A stretch of 64,000 nt of DNA. Source: Taklimakanibacter albus. GTDB taxonomy: Bacteria; Pseudomonadota; Alphaproteobacteria; Rhizobiales; Aestuariivirgaceae. A program made the translations under genes and the position numbers. Shown here one piece after another: positions 49,312 to 58,181 of the stretch (the stretch's first letter is position 1; each line of letters opens with the position of its first letter). Under the pieces are notes generated by a model, which saw only the letters and a program-made list of their open reading frames with translations, was not told the DNA's origin and did not search any database. The stretch lies in the NCBI RefSeq assembly GCF_016595235.1, contig NZ_JAENHL010000007.1:655682-719681 (forward strand), written 5' to 3'.

Positions 49312-52300
49312 AAGTGAGACTGCCCCTGACACCGTGGTCCTCGACGCCATCGCCGGTCTGGCCGGAGTAATTCACCCCGAGCGTCACCTCATCGCTCAGC
49401 GCCGCCTTGAGGCCCGCTTCCATCAGCAGCGCATCGCGCGCCAACGGCACGCCGGCGATGTCGAAATCGGCACTGCCGGCCAGCGCGAACATGGATTGGG
49501 GGGAGATATCTCCGAATCCATGGCGCCAGCCGAGCAGCCCCTGCGCCGTCACAGAGCTCTGTCCCACGCTGAACTGGGCGGCAGCGCGAACGCCCAGCGT
49601 GGTGAAGGTCATGTCCTGATTGTCGCTGTCGGCGGAAAGCGCCGCGGCGCCACCCTCCTCATCAAAGCCTTCGGTGTGGAGATGCACATAAGCGGCGCGC
49701 GCGAAAGGTTCGGCCGCGAGACCGCCGAGATCGAAGCGATAGCCGAGCTCGCCGAAGACCTGCGCCGCGCCGGCCGAATAATCGGCGTCGAGCTTGTCGT
49801 CGAAGCCGGGGATATCGACCTGCCGCCGCGTGTCGATATCGTACCAGCTATAGGCGGCGCCGAGCCGGAGATTGAGACTGTCGAACGCGGTGCCGCCATA
49901 GAGGCCGATATGATAGCCGTCGAATTCGCCCGAGGACGCGCGTTCATCGACGTCGAGCGAGCTGTGGCTGTAGCCGCCGACCAGGCCGAGGCGCAAACCA
50001 TCCGCGACCTCGCCATCGAGGCCGGCGAAGAAGCCGCCGGATGAACGATCGACGGAAGCGGCATTGCCGTCGCCGTCGAGATCGCCCCAGGAGCCGAAGC
50101 CTTGGCCCCAGAAACCATTGCGCGCTTGCGATGCCGCATCGAGATCGGCATCGGCGACCGGCGTGATGGCGAGGTCGCCCGAGGCGGCCTGGTTGAGGCG
50201 CCCCAGCACGGCTTCGCGCAGATAACGGCTTTCCTCGAACAGCACGCTCTTGAGCGAGGCATGGATTTCGCCCGATAGCAGATCGAAGGCCTGCCGCGCC
50301 TCGCCGGCACTGAGCTGCAGCACGGCATGGTAGATCGGATTGGCGGGGTCGAGCCCCTGCAGGGCCTCGGACGTCGACAGCTGATTCGGCGTCTCGGCGA
50401 CATCCGGGAACACCGCCACCTGCGCGACGCGCAGCCACACCTGGTTCGGATCCTTGTCGTGATCGAGCATGAAATTCAGGAAGGCGGAATTGTCGATCAC
50501 GCCGCCGAAGGTGCCAGCGCGGGTGGCGGCGTCGAGGATGAGATATTCCATGCCATCGGCATAGGAGCCGGATCCGGCGAGGACGGAGACTTGCGCGCCC
50601 GCATCGATCGTGGCGTTGCCGGTGACGGTGAGCAGATCGGAATTTGACGGATCAAGATCGACCTGGAAGACCGATCCGGACGTGAAATTCGCGGAACCGG
50701 CGGTGAGCGTGCCGATGTTTCCTTTGCTGCCGGGATTGACGCTGCCGGCGGCGGTGAGGGACTTGATCGAGCCATTGCCGCCAAGCGCACCGCCGGACTT
50801 CACGTCGAAGTCGGTGAACAACATCGTCCCATCGACGGTGAGGAGCCCTTGCTGAGCTTCGAAAGTGCCCGCGATGGCATTGGCGCCTGCGGTTCCCTTC
50901 AGGATCCATTCGCCGGCGCCCTGCTTGCGGCCGGCTTCGAAATTCGTCACCGCAACGGTGCCGAAATCGAAGCTGCCGGTCGTGCCGGTTGCGCCGTCGA
51001 GCTGGAACCTGTCCGCGCCATTGCCGCCCGTGACGCCGCCGACGATCTCGTAGGTCGGCAGGAGAGTCATGACATCGTCGCCATCATTCAGATCGATGGC
51101 AATGCCGGACGACCCGCGCTCGATCTTGCCGGCAATGATGAGATTGTCGATCACCGCCGGATAATTGCCCCCGCCGCTGTCGGCCTGCTTGTAGACGATG
51201 TTGTTCTGCGCGAAGAGCGAGGCGCCTTCGGCGATGGTGACATTGGTGACGAGATCGACCGGCCCGTTGTCACCCATCAGATAGATCGCCGAGCCGGTAC
51301 CGAAATTCTCGACACGGCCGGCCACCATGATCTTGACCGGCGCGTCACCAACTGCCGTATTGGCGCGCACGAAGATGCCATAGGCGTTGCTGGCGCCGCC
51401 ATGCACCGTGACGGTTCCGGTCTTGCCGATCGTGATATCGGCTGCCTTGCCGAGAATATCGATGCCATGGGCGCGCTGCGTGTCGATGAGCCCGTCCATC
51501 TGGATCACGGCATTATCCTTGGCGATGATGCCCCAGGCGCTCGATCCCTGCGCGCCGCTCGGATTGCCCGTATAGATCTTACCGGTTGCGGCGACCGTGA
51601 TCCTGGCATTGTTGCCGGCACTGATCGCCGCACCACCGCCTGAATTGGCAGCGGCGGCATCGCTGAGGCTCTTGATCGTGCCCTCGACCTTGATGTCGGC
51701 ATCATTGCCGAGCCAAACGGCGTAAGCCGTTCCGTGCGTCTCGATGAGCCCGCCTTGCGCGATCGTCACTTTGACATTGTTCTTGCCGGATCCGGCGATC
51801 GCGCCGGACGAGTCACCCGCCCTGGTGATGATGCTGCCGGTCGCGCCGATGGTGATCTGGTCGCCATTGCCGACCCCGATCCCTTGTCCGCTGGCGCCCG
51901 TCACATCGATCATGCCGTCAATCTGGTAGATATTGCTGCCGCCGCGGCCATTGAGAGCGAAATTCTGCACCGTACCCGTGGTGACGATCTTGCCGCCGGC
52001 ATTCAGGGTGATGGTGCTGTTGGCGAAGCCGGTCAGGTTGGTCCCAAGATTGGCATCGCTGATGCCGCCCTTGCCTTTGACGACGCCGTTTATCGTCATC
52101 GTCGAGCCGTCACCGATGACGATCGCATAGGCTGTCTGTGTTCCCTGTCCCGATGTATCGATGGTCGGATCGGCGCCGGCGCCGATCGTCACATTGGCGG
52201 TGCCCCCGAGCGAGATGGCGAGACCGCTCGGCGGAATGATCGACCCGTTCGGATCGACGGTGAGCGTGACGCCGGTGCTCGCCGGCGCGATGACGCCGGT

Positions 52301-52462
52301 CGTGTTGGCGCCCGTGCAGGTGACGGTTGTGTTGCTGGCCGGCGCGGTGCTGGTGCAGGCCGCCTGGGCGGTACCGCCAATGGCCGCAAGTGCCAGTGAC
52401 GAGATCGACAGCATCGCGGCCTTCCTGACGTGCTGCGTCAGGCAACGAACATGGATAGACAA
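49301..52462 (-). CDS. Autotransporter (type Va), beta-helical passenger
   Basis: The 1053-aa protein has an N-terminal signal (hydrophobic core MLSISSLALAAIGGTAQA). A passenger of about 700 residues contains repeating Gly/Asn/Thr-rich beta-helix turns (GNGDQITIGATGSIITRAG and similar). A C-terminal 12-strand autotransporter barrel (about 775-1053, from NGFWGQGFGSWGDLDGDGN) ends in LTFTW with the terminal aromatic needed for BAM insertion. The frame opens with TTG (52460-52462, GGAGGG upstream). The ATG at 52412-52414, also with a good AGGAAGG, gives a conventional signal peptide. It likely acts as an adhesin or surface enzyme; I see no protease triad. Confidence 0.9.
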   Translation of the reverse strand: MSIHVRCLTQHVRKAAMLSISSLALAAIGGTAQAACTSTAPASNTTVTCTGANTTGVIAPASTGVTLTVDPNGSIIPPSGLAISLGGTANVTIGAGADPTIDTSGQGTQTAYAIVIGDGSTMTINGVVKGKGGISDANLGTNLTGFANSTITLNAGGKIVTTGTVQNFALNGRGGSNIYQIDGMIDVTGASGQGIGVGNGDQITIGATGSIITRAGDSSGAIAGSGKNNVKVTIAQGGLIETHGTAYAVWLGNDADIKVEGTIKSLSDAAAANSGGGAAISAGNNARITVAATGKIYTGNPSGAQGSSAWGIIAKDNAVIQMDGLIDTQRAHGIDILGKAADITIGKTGTVTVHGGASNAYGIFVRANTAVGDAPVKIMVAGRVENFGTGSAIYLMGDNGPVDLVTNVTIAEGASLFAQNNIVYKQADSGGGNYPAVIDNLIIAGKIERGSSGIAIDLNDGDDVMTLLPTYEIVGGVTGGNGADRFQLDGATGTTGSFDFGTVAVTNFEAGRKQGAGEWILKGTAGANAIAGTFEAQQGLLTVDGTMLFTDFDVKSGGALGGNGSIKSLTAAGSVNPGSKGNIGTLTAGSANFTSGSVFQVDLDPSNSDLLTVTGNATIDAGAQVSVLAGSGSYADGMEYLILDAATRAGTFGGVIDNSAFLNFMLDHDKDPNQVWLRVAQVAVFPDVAETPNQLSTSEALQGLDPANPIYHAVLQLSAGEARQAFDLLSGEIHASLKSVLFEESRYLREAVLGRLNQAASGDLAITPVADADLDAASQARNGFWGQGFGSWGDLDGDGNAASVDRSSGGFFAGLDGEVADGLRLGLVGGYSHSSLDVDERASSGEFDGYHIGLYGGTAFDSLNLRLGAAYSWYDIDTRRQVDIPGFDDKLDADYSAGAAQVFGELGYRFDLGGLAAEPFARAAYVHLHTEGFDEEGGAAALSADSDNQDMTFTTLGVRAAAQFSVGQSSVTAQGLLGWRHGFGDISPQSMFALAGSADFDIAGVPLARDALLMEAGLKAALSDEVTLGVNYSGQTGDGVEDHGVRGSLTFTW

Positions 52463-52782
52463 GATAGCCCTCCCCCAGCCCGCCTTCAGGCGGAACCAAC
52501 TCGCTTTCCCTCATCTCCTCCTTGGCTTCCCGCGGGGCCGATGAGGGCATGCGACCCGACGCGATTCCTCCTGAAGAGTAGAGGCCCCCGTCATGAAGCG
52601 GCGCAGGGCAAGTCGTGACATCCTGGGACAAAGTGGGGCATCACGGGAAAATGCCCATGGTGTCCATGATTTATGCCGGGTACCTCGAACCGATGGCGGA
52701 ATTTCCTGGCAAGTCCGACTGGTGCCTGCTTGCCAGTTCGGCTAGCATCCGGCCGCCGCTCAGACGGACATGGGGACGGGGC

Positions 52783-54201
52783 ATGAAGACCGAACCGGCA
52801 CATCCAAAACCGGATCGCCGCCTGAGAAGCTGGAAGGAGATTGCCCAGTTTTTCGGCAAGGACGAGCGCACGGTGAAACGCTGGGAAGTGCAGCGCGGCC
52901 TGCCGGTGCATCGCGTGCCGGGCGGCAGCCGCACCAGCGTCTATGCCTATGCGCATGAGCTGGAAGACTGGCTGAAATCGCCACCCGCGGAAGCAGTGCC
53001 GCCTTCGGACGCTGAGGCCGAGCCCGAACCCGCAATCGAGATCGCGCCGCCGCCGAAAGGCTTCCGCCTTTCCTACGGCCAAGGGGCGATTGGTCTGCTG
53101 GCGCTCGCTTTCGTCATCGCGACGGGTGTGATCTTATTCTATCGCCTGGTCCCGCCGACCACTATATCTGGCGGCGACGACGAGGTGACCGAGCCGCTTG
53201 CGCCCTCCATCCACGATCTCTATCTCGCCGGCCGCTATAATCTGAGCACACGTACGCCCGAGGGACTGACCCGCGCGCTCGAGCAGTTCACCCAGATCAT
53301 CGCCCGCGATCCTAACCATGCCGGCGCCTATGCCGAGCTCGCCAATACCTACAATCTCCTGCCGCAATATGCGCTGATGCCAGCCGACATCGCCTATCCG
53401 CAGGCGAAGACCGCGGCCGAGCGCGCCATCCGCCTCGACCCCAAGCTGGCCGCGGGTTACAGCGCGCTGGGCTTTACGGAATTCTTCTGGTCACGCGATT
53501 TCAGCCGCTCCAAGGCGCTGTTCGAGCAGGCGCTGGCGCTCGATCCCAATTCAGCCCAGACCTATGCCTGGTACGCCATGACCATCATGCATTGGGGAGA
53601 GTTCGGCAAGGCGCTCGCCGCCATCAGCAAGGCGCAGGAGCTCGATCCCGAATCGCGCGCCATCCTCGCCAACAAGGCGCTGATGCTGTTCCACGCCGGC
53701 AATACGAAAGAAGCCATCGCCATCCTGAAGGAGCTGCGGCGTACGGCACCCGGCCACCTCGCCACCCATTTCTATCTGGCGACGATGTATCTCGATGAAG
53801 AAGACTATGAAGGATATCTGCGCGAGTCGCTGAAGGCAGCGGAGCTTCAGAAAAATGAGGCCATGCGCAAGATCTTCGCGGCGGCCCAGAAAGGCTATCA
53901 AGCGGATGGCGCGCGCGGCCTCTTTGCCGCGATGCTCGATGAGCAGCGCCTGCAATTCGACCAGGGCCGCGAGCAGGCCTTCAATGTGGCGCGCACCGCC
54001 GGCGTGATCGGCGATGCCGAGACGACGATGGCCTATTTGCGTAAATCGAAGGAGATCGGCGAGACCGACATTCTCGCCATCCGCATCGACCGCTCCTTCA
54101 AGAAGCTCTGGCAGAACGAGGATTTCCGGGCACTGGCGGCCGAGATCGGCTTTCCCTTCCCACAGACAGCAGGGCTGCCGGCGCAGACCGTCCCGCAGTG
54201 A
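52783..54201 (+). CDS. TPR protein with N-terminal HTH and one membrane helix
   Basis: From the ATG at 52783 the 472-aa protein has an excisionase-like winged HTH (residues 12-64: RRLRSWKEIAQFFGKDERTV, KRWEVQRGLPVHRVPGG). A Pro/Glu-rich linker and one transmembrane helix (about 101-123) follow, then at least six tetratricopeptide units (from about 140). This places a DNA-binding-type domain in the cytoplasm and the TPRs outside, a layout seen in many soil-bacterial signalling proteins of unknown role. The stop overlaps the next gene by 4 bp (GTGA). Confidence 0.85.
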   Translation: MKTEPAHPKPDRRLRSWKEIAQFFGKDERTVKRWEVQRGLPVHRVPGGSRTSVYAYAHELEDWLKSPPAEAVPPSDAEAEPEPAIEIAPPPKGFRLSYGQGAIGLLALAFVIATGVILFYRLVPPTTISGGDDEVTEPLAPSIHDLYLAGRYNLSTRTPEGLTRALEQFTQIIARDPNHAGAYAELANTYNLLPQYALMPADIAYPQAKTAAERAIRLDPKLAAGYSALGFTEFFWSRDFSRSKALFEQALALDPNSAQTYAWYAMTIMHWGEFGKALAAISKAQELDPESRAILANKALMLFHAGNTKEAIAILKELRRTAPGHLATHFYLATMYLDEEDYEGYLRESLKAAELQKNEAMRKIFAAAQKGYQADGARGLFAAMLDEQRLQFDQGREQAFNVARTAGVIGDAETTMAYLRKSKEIGETDILAIRIDRSFKKLWQNEDFRALAAEIGFPFPQTAGLPAQTVPQ

Positions 54202-55064
54202 CGACGCCCGACACGACCTCGGGCTGGGTCAAAGCCGCGGTGCTGATGATCGCCGCGGCGATGATCTTCGCCGTGCTCGACGGCCTGAGCAAGGTCATCG
54301 CCAACGACCAATCGGTCGGACAGATCGTCTGGGCGCGTTACACCTTTGCCATTCCCGTCCTCATCTGGGCGAGCCCCGGCACCGAGTGGCGTACGCTCTT
54401 TCGCACGCGGGAGAGGAAGAACCAGATCATCCGCGGCCTCATTCCGCTCAGCATCAGCATTTCCATGGTGCTGGCCGTGCGCCATCTGCCGCTCGCCGAC
54501 GCGACCGTAATTCTCTATATGGGCCCGCTCCTGGTCGTCGCTTTGTCGCAGCCGCTGCTCGGTGAGAAAGTGAGATTGTCGGCCTGGATCGGGGTGTTCG
54601 CGGGCTTCCTTGCCGTGCTGATCGTCACCCGGCCAGGGGTGAGCGATATCAGCCTCTATGCGCTGTTTCCGATCGCCGCCGCCCTCTTCTATGCGTTCTT
54701 CCAGATTTTCACCCGCAAGCTCGGCGCGGCGGGCGAGCGGCCGGAAACCACTTTGGCCTGGACGCTCGCCATCGGCATGGCCATCTCCACGCCGCTCGCC
54801 GCCTTCACCTGGGAGCCGATCTCGAGCTTGAACTGGCTCATCATGATCGCCCTCGGCCTCACTTTCGGCCTGGCCCAGATCTTCATCATCCGCGCCTTCG
54901 CGCTCGCCCCGGCGAACCGCCTGGCGCCTTTCAGCTATGCCCAGATCATCGGTGCCGTGCTGTTCGGCGTCGTCGTCTTCGGCGCCCTGCCCGATCTCTG
55001 GACCTGGCTCGGCATTGCCTTGATCATCGGCGCCGGACTCTATGTGATGAAGAGCTGTGGCTAG
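54198..55064 (+). CDS. DMT-family transporter (EamA)
   Basis: The 288-aa inner-membrane protein has ten predicted helices in two EamA halves: MIAAAMIFAVLDGLSKVIA...VWARYTFAIPVL, then DATVILYMGPLLVVALSQPLLGEKV; second half YALFPIAAALFYAFFQIFTRKL...FGLAQIFIIRAFALA. Such carriers export amino acids, S-adenosylmethionine-type metabolites or nucleosides. It starts with GTG inside the TPR stop and overlaps the GlxA-type regulator by 8 bp. Confidence 0.9.
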   Translation: MTTPDTTSGWVKAAVLMIAAAMIFAVLDGLSKVIANDQSVGQIVWARYTFAIPVLIWASPGTEWRTLFRTRERKNQIIRGLIPLSISISMVLAVRHLPLADATVILYMGPLLVVALSQPLLGEKVRLSAWIGVFAGFLAVLIVTRPGVSDISLYALFPIAAALFYAFFQIFTRKLGAAGERPETTLAWTLAIGMAISTPLAAFTWEPISSLNWLIMIALGLTFGLAQIFIIRAFALAPANRLAPFSYAQIIGAVLFGVVVFGALPDLWTWLGIALIIGAGLYVMKSCG

Positions 55065-56007
55065 AAGCGCGACGCGAAAATTCGCCGTCCTGATCTTTCC
55101 GGGTTTTCCGCTGATGGCTTTCAGCGCCATCATCGAGCCCTTGCGTGCCGCCAATACGATCACCGGCCGGCGCCTCTATGACTGGACGATCGTGGCGCCG
55201 GATGACGCGCCCGTCACCGCCTCCAACGGCATCGTCGTCACCCCGCATCACGCCGCCGCCAAGGCGCCGGCCGCGGACTACATCATGGTCTGCTCCGGCG
55301 GTGACGCCGACCGACTCGTCGCCAAGAAGCCCTTGTCCTGGATCCGCAAGACATTGCGCCTCGGCGGTAATATCGGCAGCGTCGCCGACGGCGCCTTCTA
55401 TCTCGCCCGCGCCGGCCTTCTCGATGGTTTCGCCTGTACCTTGCACTGGCAGAGCCAGCCGGCCTTCCTCGAAGCCTTTCCTCATATCAAGCTGGCGCGC
55501 GAGATCTTCGTGATCGATCGCACCCGCATCACCTCCGCCGGCGGCGTCGGAGCTCTCGATATGATGGTCGAGCTCATCGGCCGGCATCACGGGTCCGAGC
55601 TCGCCCGCCAGGTGGCCGAATGGTTCGTGCATGATCGGATCAAGGCGACGGCGGATCGCGAGCGCCTGCAATTGCGTTTGCGCACCGGCATCCGCGACGA
55701 CGTCGTCCTCAAGGCCGTCGCCGAGATGGAGAAGGCCCAGGACAGGCCTGAAGAGATTTCCGCCATAGCCGCGAAGCTCGGTCTGTCGATCGGCCAGCTC
55801 GAGCGCCTGTTCAAGGTGGAGTTCGGCATCGGCCCCGCCGAATATTATCGCCGCTTCACCCTGGAGAAAGCGCGCGACCTTCTCATCCATTCCAAGATGC
55901 CGGTGCGCGAGGTGGGCCTCGCTTGCGGCTATCAGAGCTTCTCCTCTTTCGTGCGCGCTTATAGAGCCGTATTCGGCACGACACCCGGCAAGGCACGCAG
56001 AGCATAA
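55057..56007 (+). CDS. GlxA-family AraC regulator (DJ-1/PfpI + HTH)
   Basis: The 316-aa protein has an N-terminal DJ-1/PfpI-like domain (FAVLIFPGFPLMAFSAIIEPLRAAN, YIMVCSGGDAD, GNIGSVADGAFYLARAGLL, ITSAGGVGALDMMVELI) and a C-terminal AraC DNA-binding domain with two HTHs (ISAIAAKLGLSIGQLERLFK; VREVGLACGYQSFSSFVRAYR). This is the architecture of GbdR, CdhR and related activators of betaine, carnitine, arginine or choline-derived compound catabolism. It starts with GTG within the DMT gene. The M24 gene 91 bp downstream is a likely target. Confidence 0.92.
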   Translation: MARSATRKFAVLIFPGFPLMAFSAIIEPLRAANTITGRRLYDWTIVAPDDAPVTASNGIVVTPHHAAAKAPAADYIMVCSGGDADRLVAKKPLSWIRKTLRLGGNIGSVADGAFYLARAGLLDGFACTLHWQSQPAFLEAFPHIKLAREIFVIDRTRITSAGGVGALDMMVELIGRHHGSELARQVAEWFVHDRIKATADRERLQLRLRTGIRDDVVLKAVAEMEKAQDRPEEISAIAAKLGLSIGQLERLFKVEFGIGPAEYYRRFTLEKARDLLIHSKMPVREVGLACGYQSFSSFVRAYRAVFGTTPGKARRA

Positions 56008-56098
56008 CGGCACATTTCAGCGCGAAGACGGCACATTCATTGCCGGCTTTGTCGGCCATCCTTTCGGGCCGTTCCCATCGCGAAAGGCTTACCCCTTC

Positions 56099-57403
56099 AT
56101 GAGCATCGTCGTCTTCAACCCGGACAATGTCGATGATGTCGACTTCTCGACCGGCATGCGCCATCCCTCGCTCGACGATCCGGCCAACAATATGTGGCTG
56201 TCCGACACCGAGCCCCCGGCGGTCGATGCGGTGGCGCTGCGCCGCGAAAGGCTCGCCAAGCTCAGGCAGTGGATGGCCAAGGCGGATTATGGCGCCGTTT
56301 TGCTGTTCGACCCCTATAATCAGCGCTACGCCACCGGCACGCGCAACATGTTCGGCTATTTCCTGCGCAATTCGACGCGTTATTTCTTCATCCCCACCGA
56401 AGGCCCGATCATCCTCTTCGAATATCCGCAGAGCTATCATGTCTCGCTGCAGCTCGACACGGTCGATGAAGCGCGCCCGAGCAAGCTCGTCTGGTCGTCG
56501 GTATCGGGCAAGGATACTGAGACAGCGGGGCCTTTCGCCGATGAGATCGCCGAGCTGATGCGTCTTCATGCGGCGGGCAACAAGAAGATCGGCCTCGACC
56601 GCTGCAGTCATCTGCAGGCTGTGGCGCTCCAGGGCCGTGGCCTTGATGTCCGCGATTGCCAGGGCGAGATTCTCGCCGTGCGCGCTGTCAAGACGCCCCA
56701 AGAGATCAAGTGCCTCGAAATCAGTATGACGGGCGCGGAAGCGGCGGTCGCCGCGGTACGCGACGCCATCAAGCCGGGCATTACCGAAAACGAGCTTTTC
56801 GCCGTCATGTATCATGAGGTCATTCGCCAGGGCGGCGAGTTCATCGAAACCCGCCTCCTCACCTCCGGACAGCGGACCAATCCGTGGTTCAACGAAGCGA
56901 GCGGCCGGCGCGTCAGGCCCGGCGAATTGGTGGCGCTCGACACCGACACCATCGGCTGCTTCGGTTATTATTCCGACTTCTCCCGCACCTTCCGCTGCGG
57001 CCCGGGCAGGCCGACCGCCTATCAGAAGGCGCTCTACCGCATGTCCTATGACCAGGTGCAGCACAATATCGGCATCATCACTCCGGGCATGAGCTTCCGC
57101 GAGATCGCCGAGAAAGCCTGGAAGATCCCCGAGCGTTTCATCGATCAGCGCTACACTTCGGTCATGCATGGTGTCGGCATGCATGGCGAGACGCCGTTCA
57201 TCGCCCATGCCATGGATTTCGCCACTTACGGGCGCGAAGGCACGATCGAGCCCGGCATGGTGGTGAGCGTCGAAAGTTATATCGGTGAAAAAGGTGGCCA
57301 GGAGGGCGTGAAACTCGAGGAAGAAGTCCTTATAACGGAGCGCGGACCGAAGCTGATTTCCCGCTTTCCCTTCGAGGAAGAGCTGCTTGGCAAAGAGATC
57401 TGA
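56099..57403 (+). CDS. M24-fold metalloenzyme resembling DddP
   Basis: The 434-aa protein has the pita-bread (creatinase/aminopeptidase P) fold. Metal ligands line up with those of the DMSP lyase DddP: D281 and D283 in ALDTDTIG, D293 in YYSDFSR, H357 in MHGVGMHGE, E392 in VSVESYIG and E407 in VKLEEEVLIT. Tyr352 precedes MHGVG at the same spacing as the DddP active-site tyrosine. IETRLLTSGQRTNPWF and YGAVLLFDPYNQRYATGTRNM also recall DddP. M24 relatives include peptidases, creatinase and ectoine hydrolase, so lyase activity is not assured. An isochorismatase-like gene follows directly (TGA-ATG). Confidence 0.85.
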   Translation: MSIVVFNPDNVDDVDFSTGMRHPSLDDPANNMWLSDTEPPAVDAVALRRERLAKLRQWMAKADYGAVLLFDPYNQRYATGTRNMFGYFLRNSTRYFFIPTEGPIILFEYPQSYHVSLQLDTVDEARPSKLVWSSVSGKDTETAGPFADEIAELMRLHAAGNKKIGLDRCSHLQAVALQGRGLDVRDCQGEILAVRAVKTPQEIKCLEISMTGAEAAVAAVRDAIKPGITENELFAVMYHEVIRQGGEFIETRLLTSGQRTNPWFNEASGRRVRPGELVALDTDTIGCFGYYSDFSRTFRCGPGRPTAYQKALYRMSYDQVQHNIGIITPGMSFREIAEKAWKIPERFIDQRYTSVMHGVGMHGETPFIAHAMDFATYGREGTIEPGMVVSVESYIGEKGGQEGVKLEEEVLITERGPKLISRFPFEEELLGKEI

Positions 57404-58087
57404 ATGAAGACGACATTATCGTTCGACGGCCAGGCTGCCGCTCTCCTCCTCATCGATTTTCAGGAGGAGCAGCGCCACGATCCGCTCTACAAGGTCCCCG
57501 GCCTGAGCCAGATCCTCAAGAATGCCGCGCGCCTTCTCGAGACGGCGCGGACGCTGAACCACATGGTCGTTCATGCCGCCTATATCCGCGACTTCACCAA
57601 GATCCCGCCACGGCCATTCGAACCGACCGCGGCGGATGGCAAACCCACTTTCAGCGACGTGGCCAGCTCACTGACCGCCATTTGTCATGAAGTGGCGCCG
57701 CGCGACGGTGAACCGGTCATCACCAAGAATGACGCCAGCGCCTTCTGCGAAGGTGACCTTGCGGCGCGCCTGAAGGCCCGCGGTGTCACCTGGCTGGTGG
57801 TTTCGGGCGTCTGGACCGAGGCCTGCGTCGCCGCGACCGTGCGGGATGCAATCACACATGGCTTGCGCGTTCTTCTGGTGAAGGACGCCTGCGGCAGCGC
57901 CACATCGGCAATGCACAAGACGGCGGTGCTCAATCTCGCTAACCGGCTCTATGGCGGTGCGGTCGCCGATACCGAGCGCGCCGTTTCGTTGTTGACCGGC
58001 GAGACGGCCGAGGTTTTCGTCGCCGAACGTCCGGTGCCGATCCTGTTCAACTTCACCGACGCCGCCCAGCTTTACGCCGACCTTTAA
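57404..58087 (+). CDS. Isochorismatase-like cysteine hydrolase
   Basis: The 227-aa protein carries the catalytic triad of the family: D18 in LLLIDFQEEQ, K108 in PVITKNDASAF and C141 in GVWTEACVAATVRDA. Members hydrolyse amides such as N-carbamoylsarcosine, nicotinamide, biuret or ureido acids. N-carbamoylsarcosine amidase and creatinase (M24) act in sequence in creatinine breakdown, which gives an alternative reading of this gene pair. The ATG directly follows the stop of the M24 gene. Confidence 0.9.
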   Translation: MKTTLSFDGQAAALLLIDFQEEQRHDPLYKVPGLSQILKNAARLLETARTLNHMVVHAAYIRDFTKIPPRPFEPTAADGKPTFSDVASSLTAICHEVAPRDGEPVITKNDASAFCEGDLAARLKARGVTWLVVSGVWTEACVAATVRDAITHGLRVLLVKDACGSATSAMHKTAVLNLANRLYGGAVADTERAVSLLTGETAEVFVAERPVPILFNFTDAAQLYADL

Positions 58088-58181
58088 CCCTGCACATAAA
58101 TTCGCGAGAGCTGAACATTCGTGCTCGGCATCTGCGCTTAATCTTCTCCGCAACGACGACAAAAATCCGGAGGAGACAGCC

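Noticed and set aside
56099..57403. Firm annotation as DMSP lyase dddP
   Set aside because: The metal ligands are shared by many M24 enzymes, and the genomic context does not contain other DMSP genes; only resemblance is claimed.
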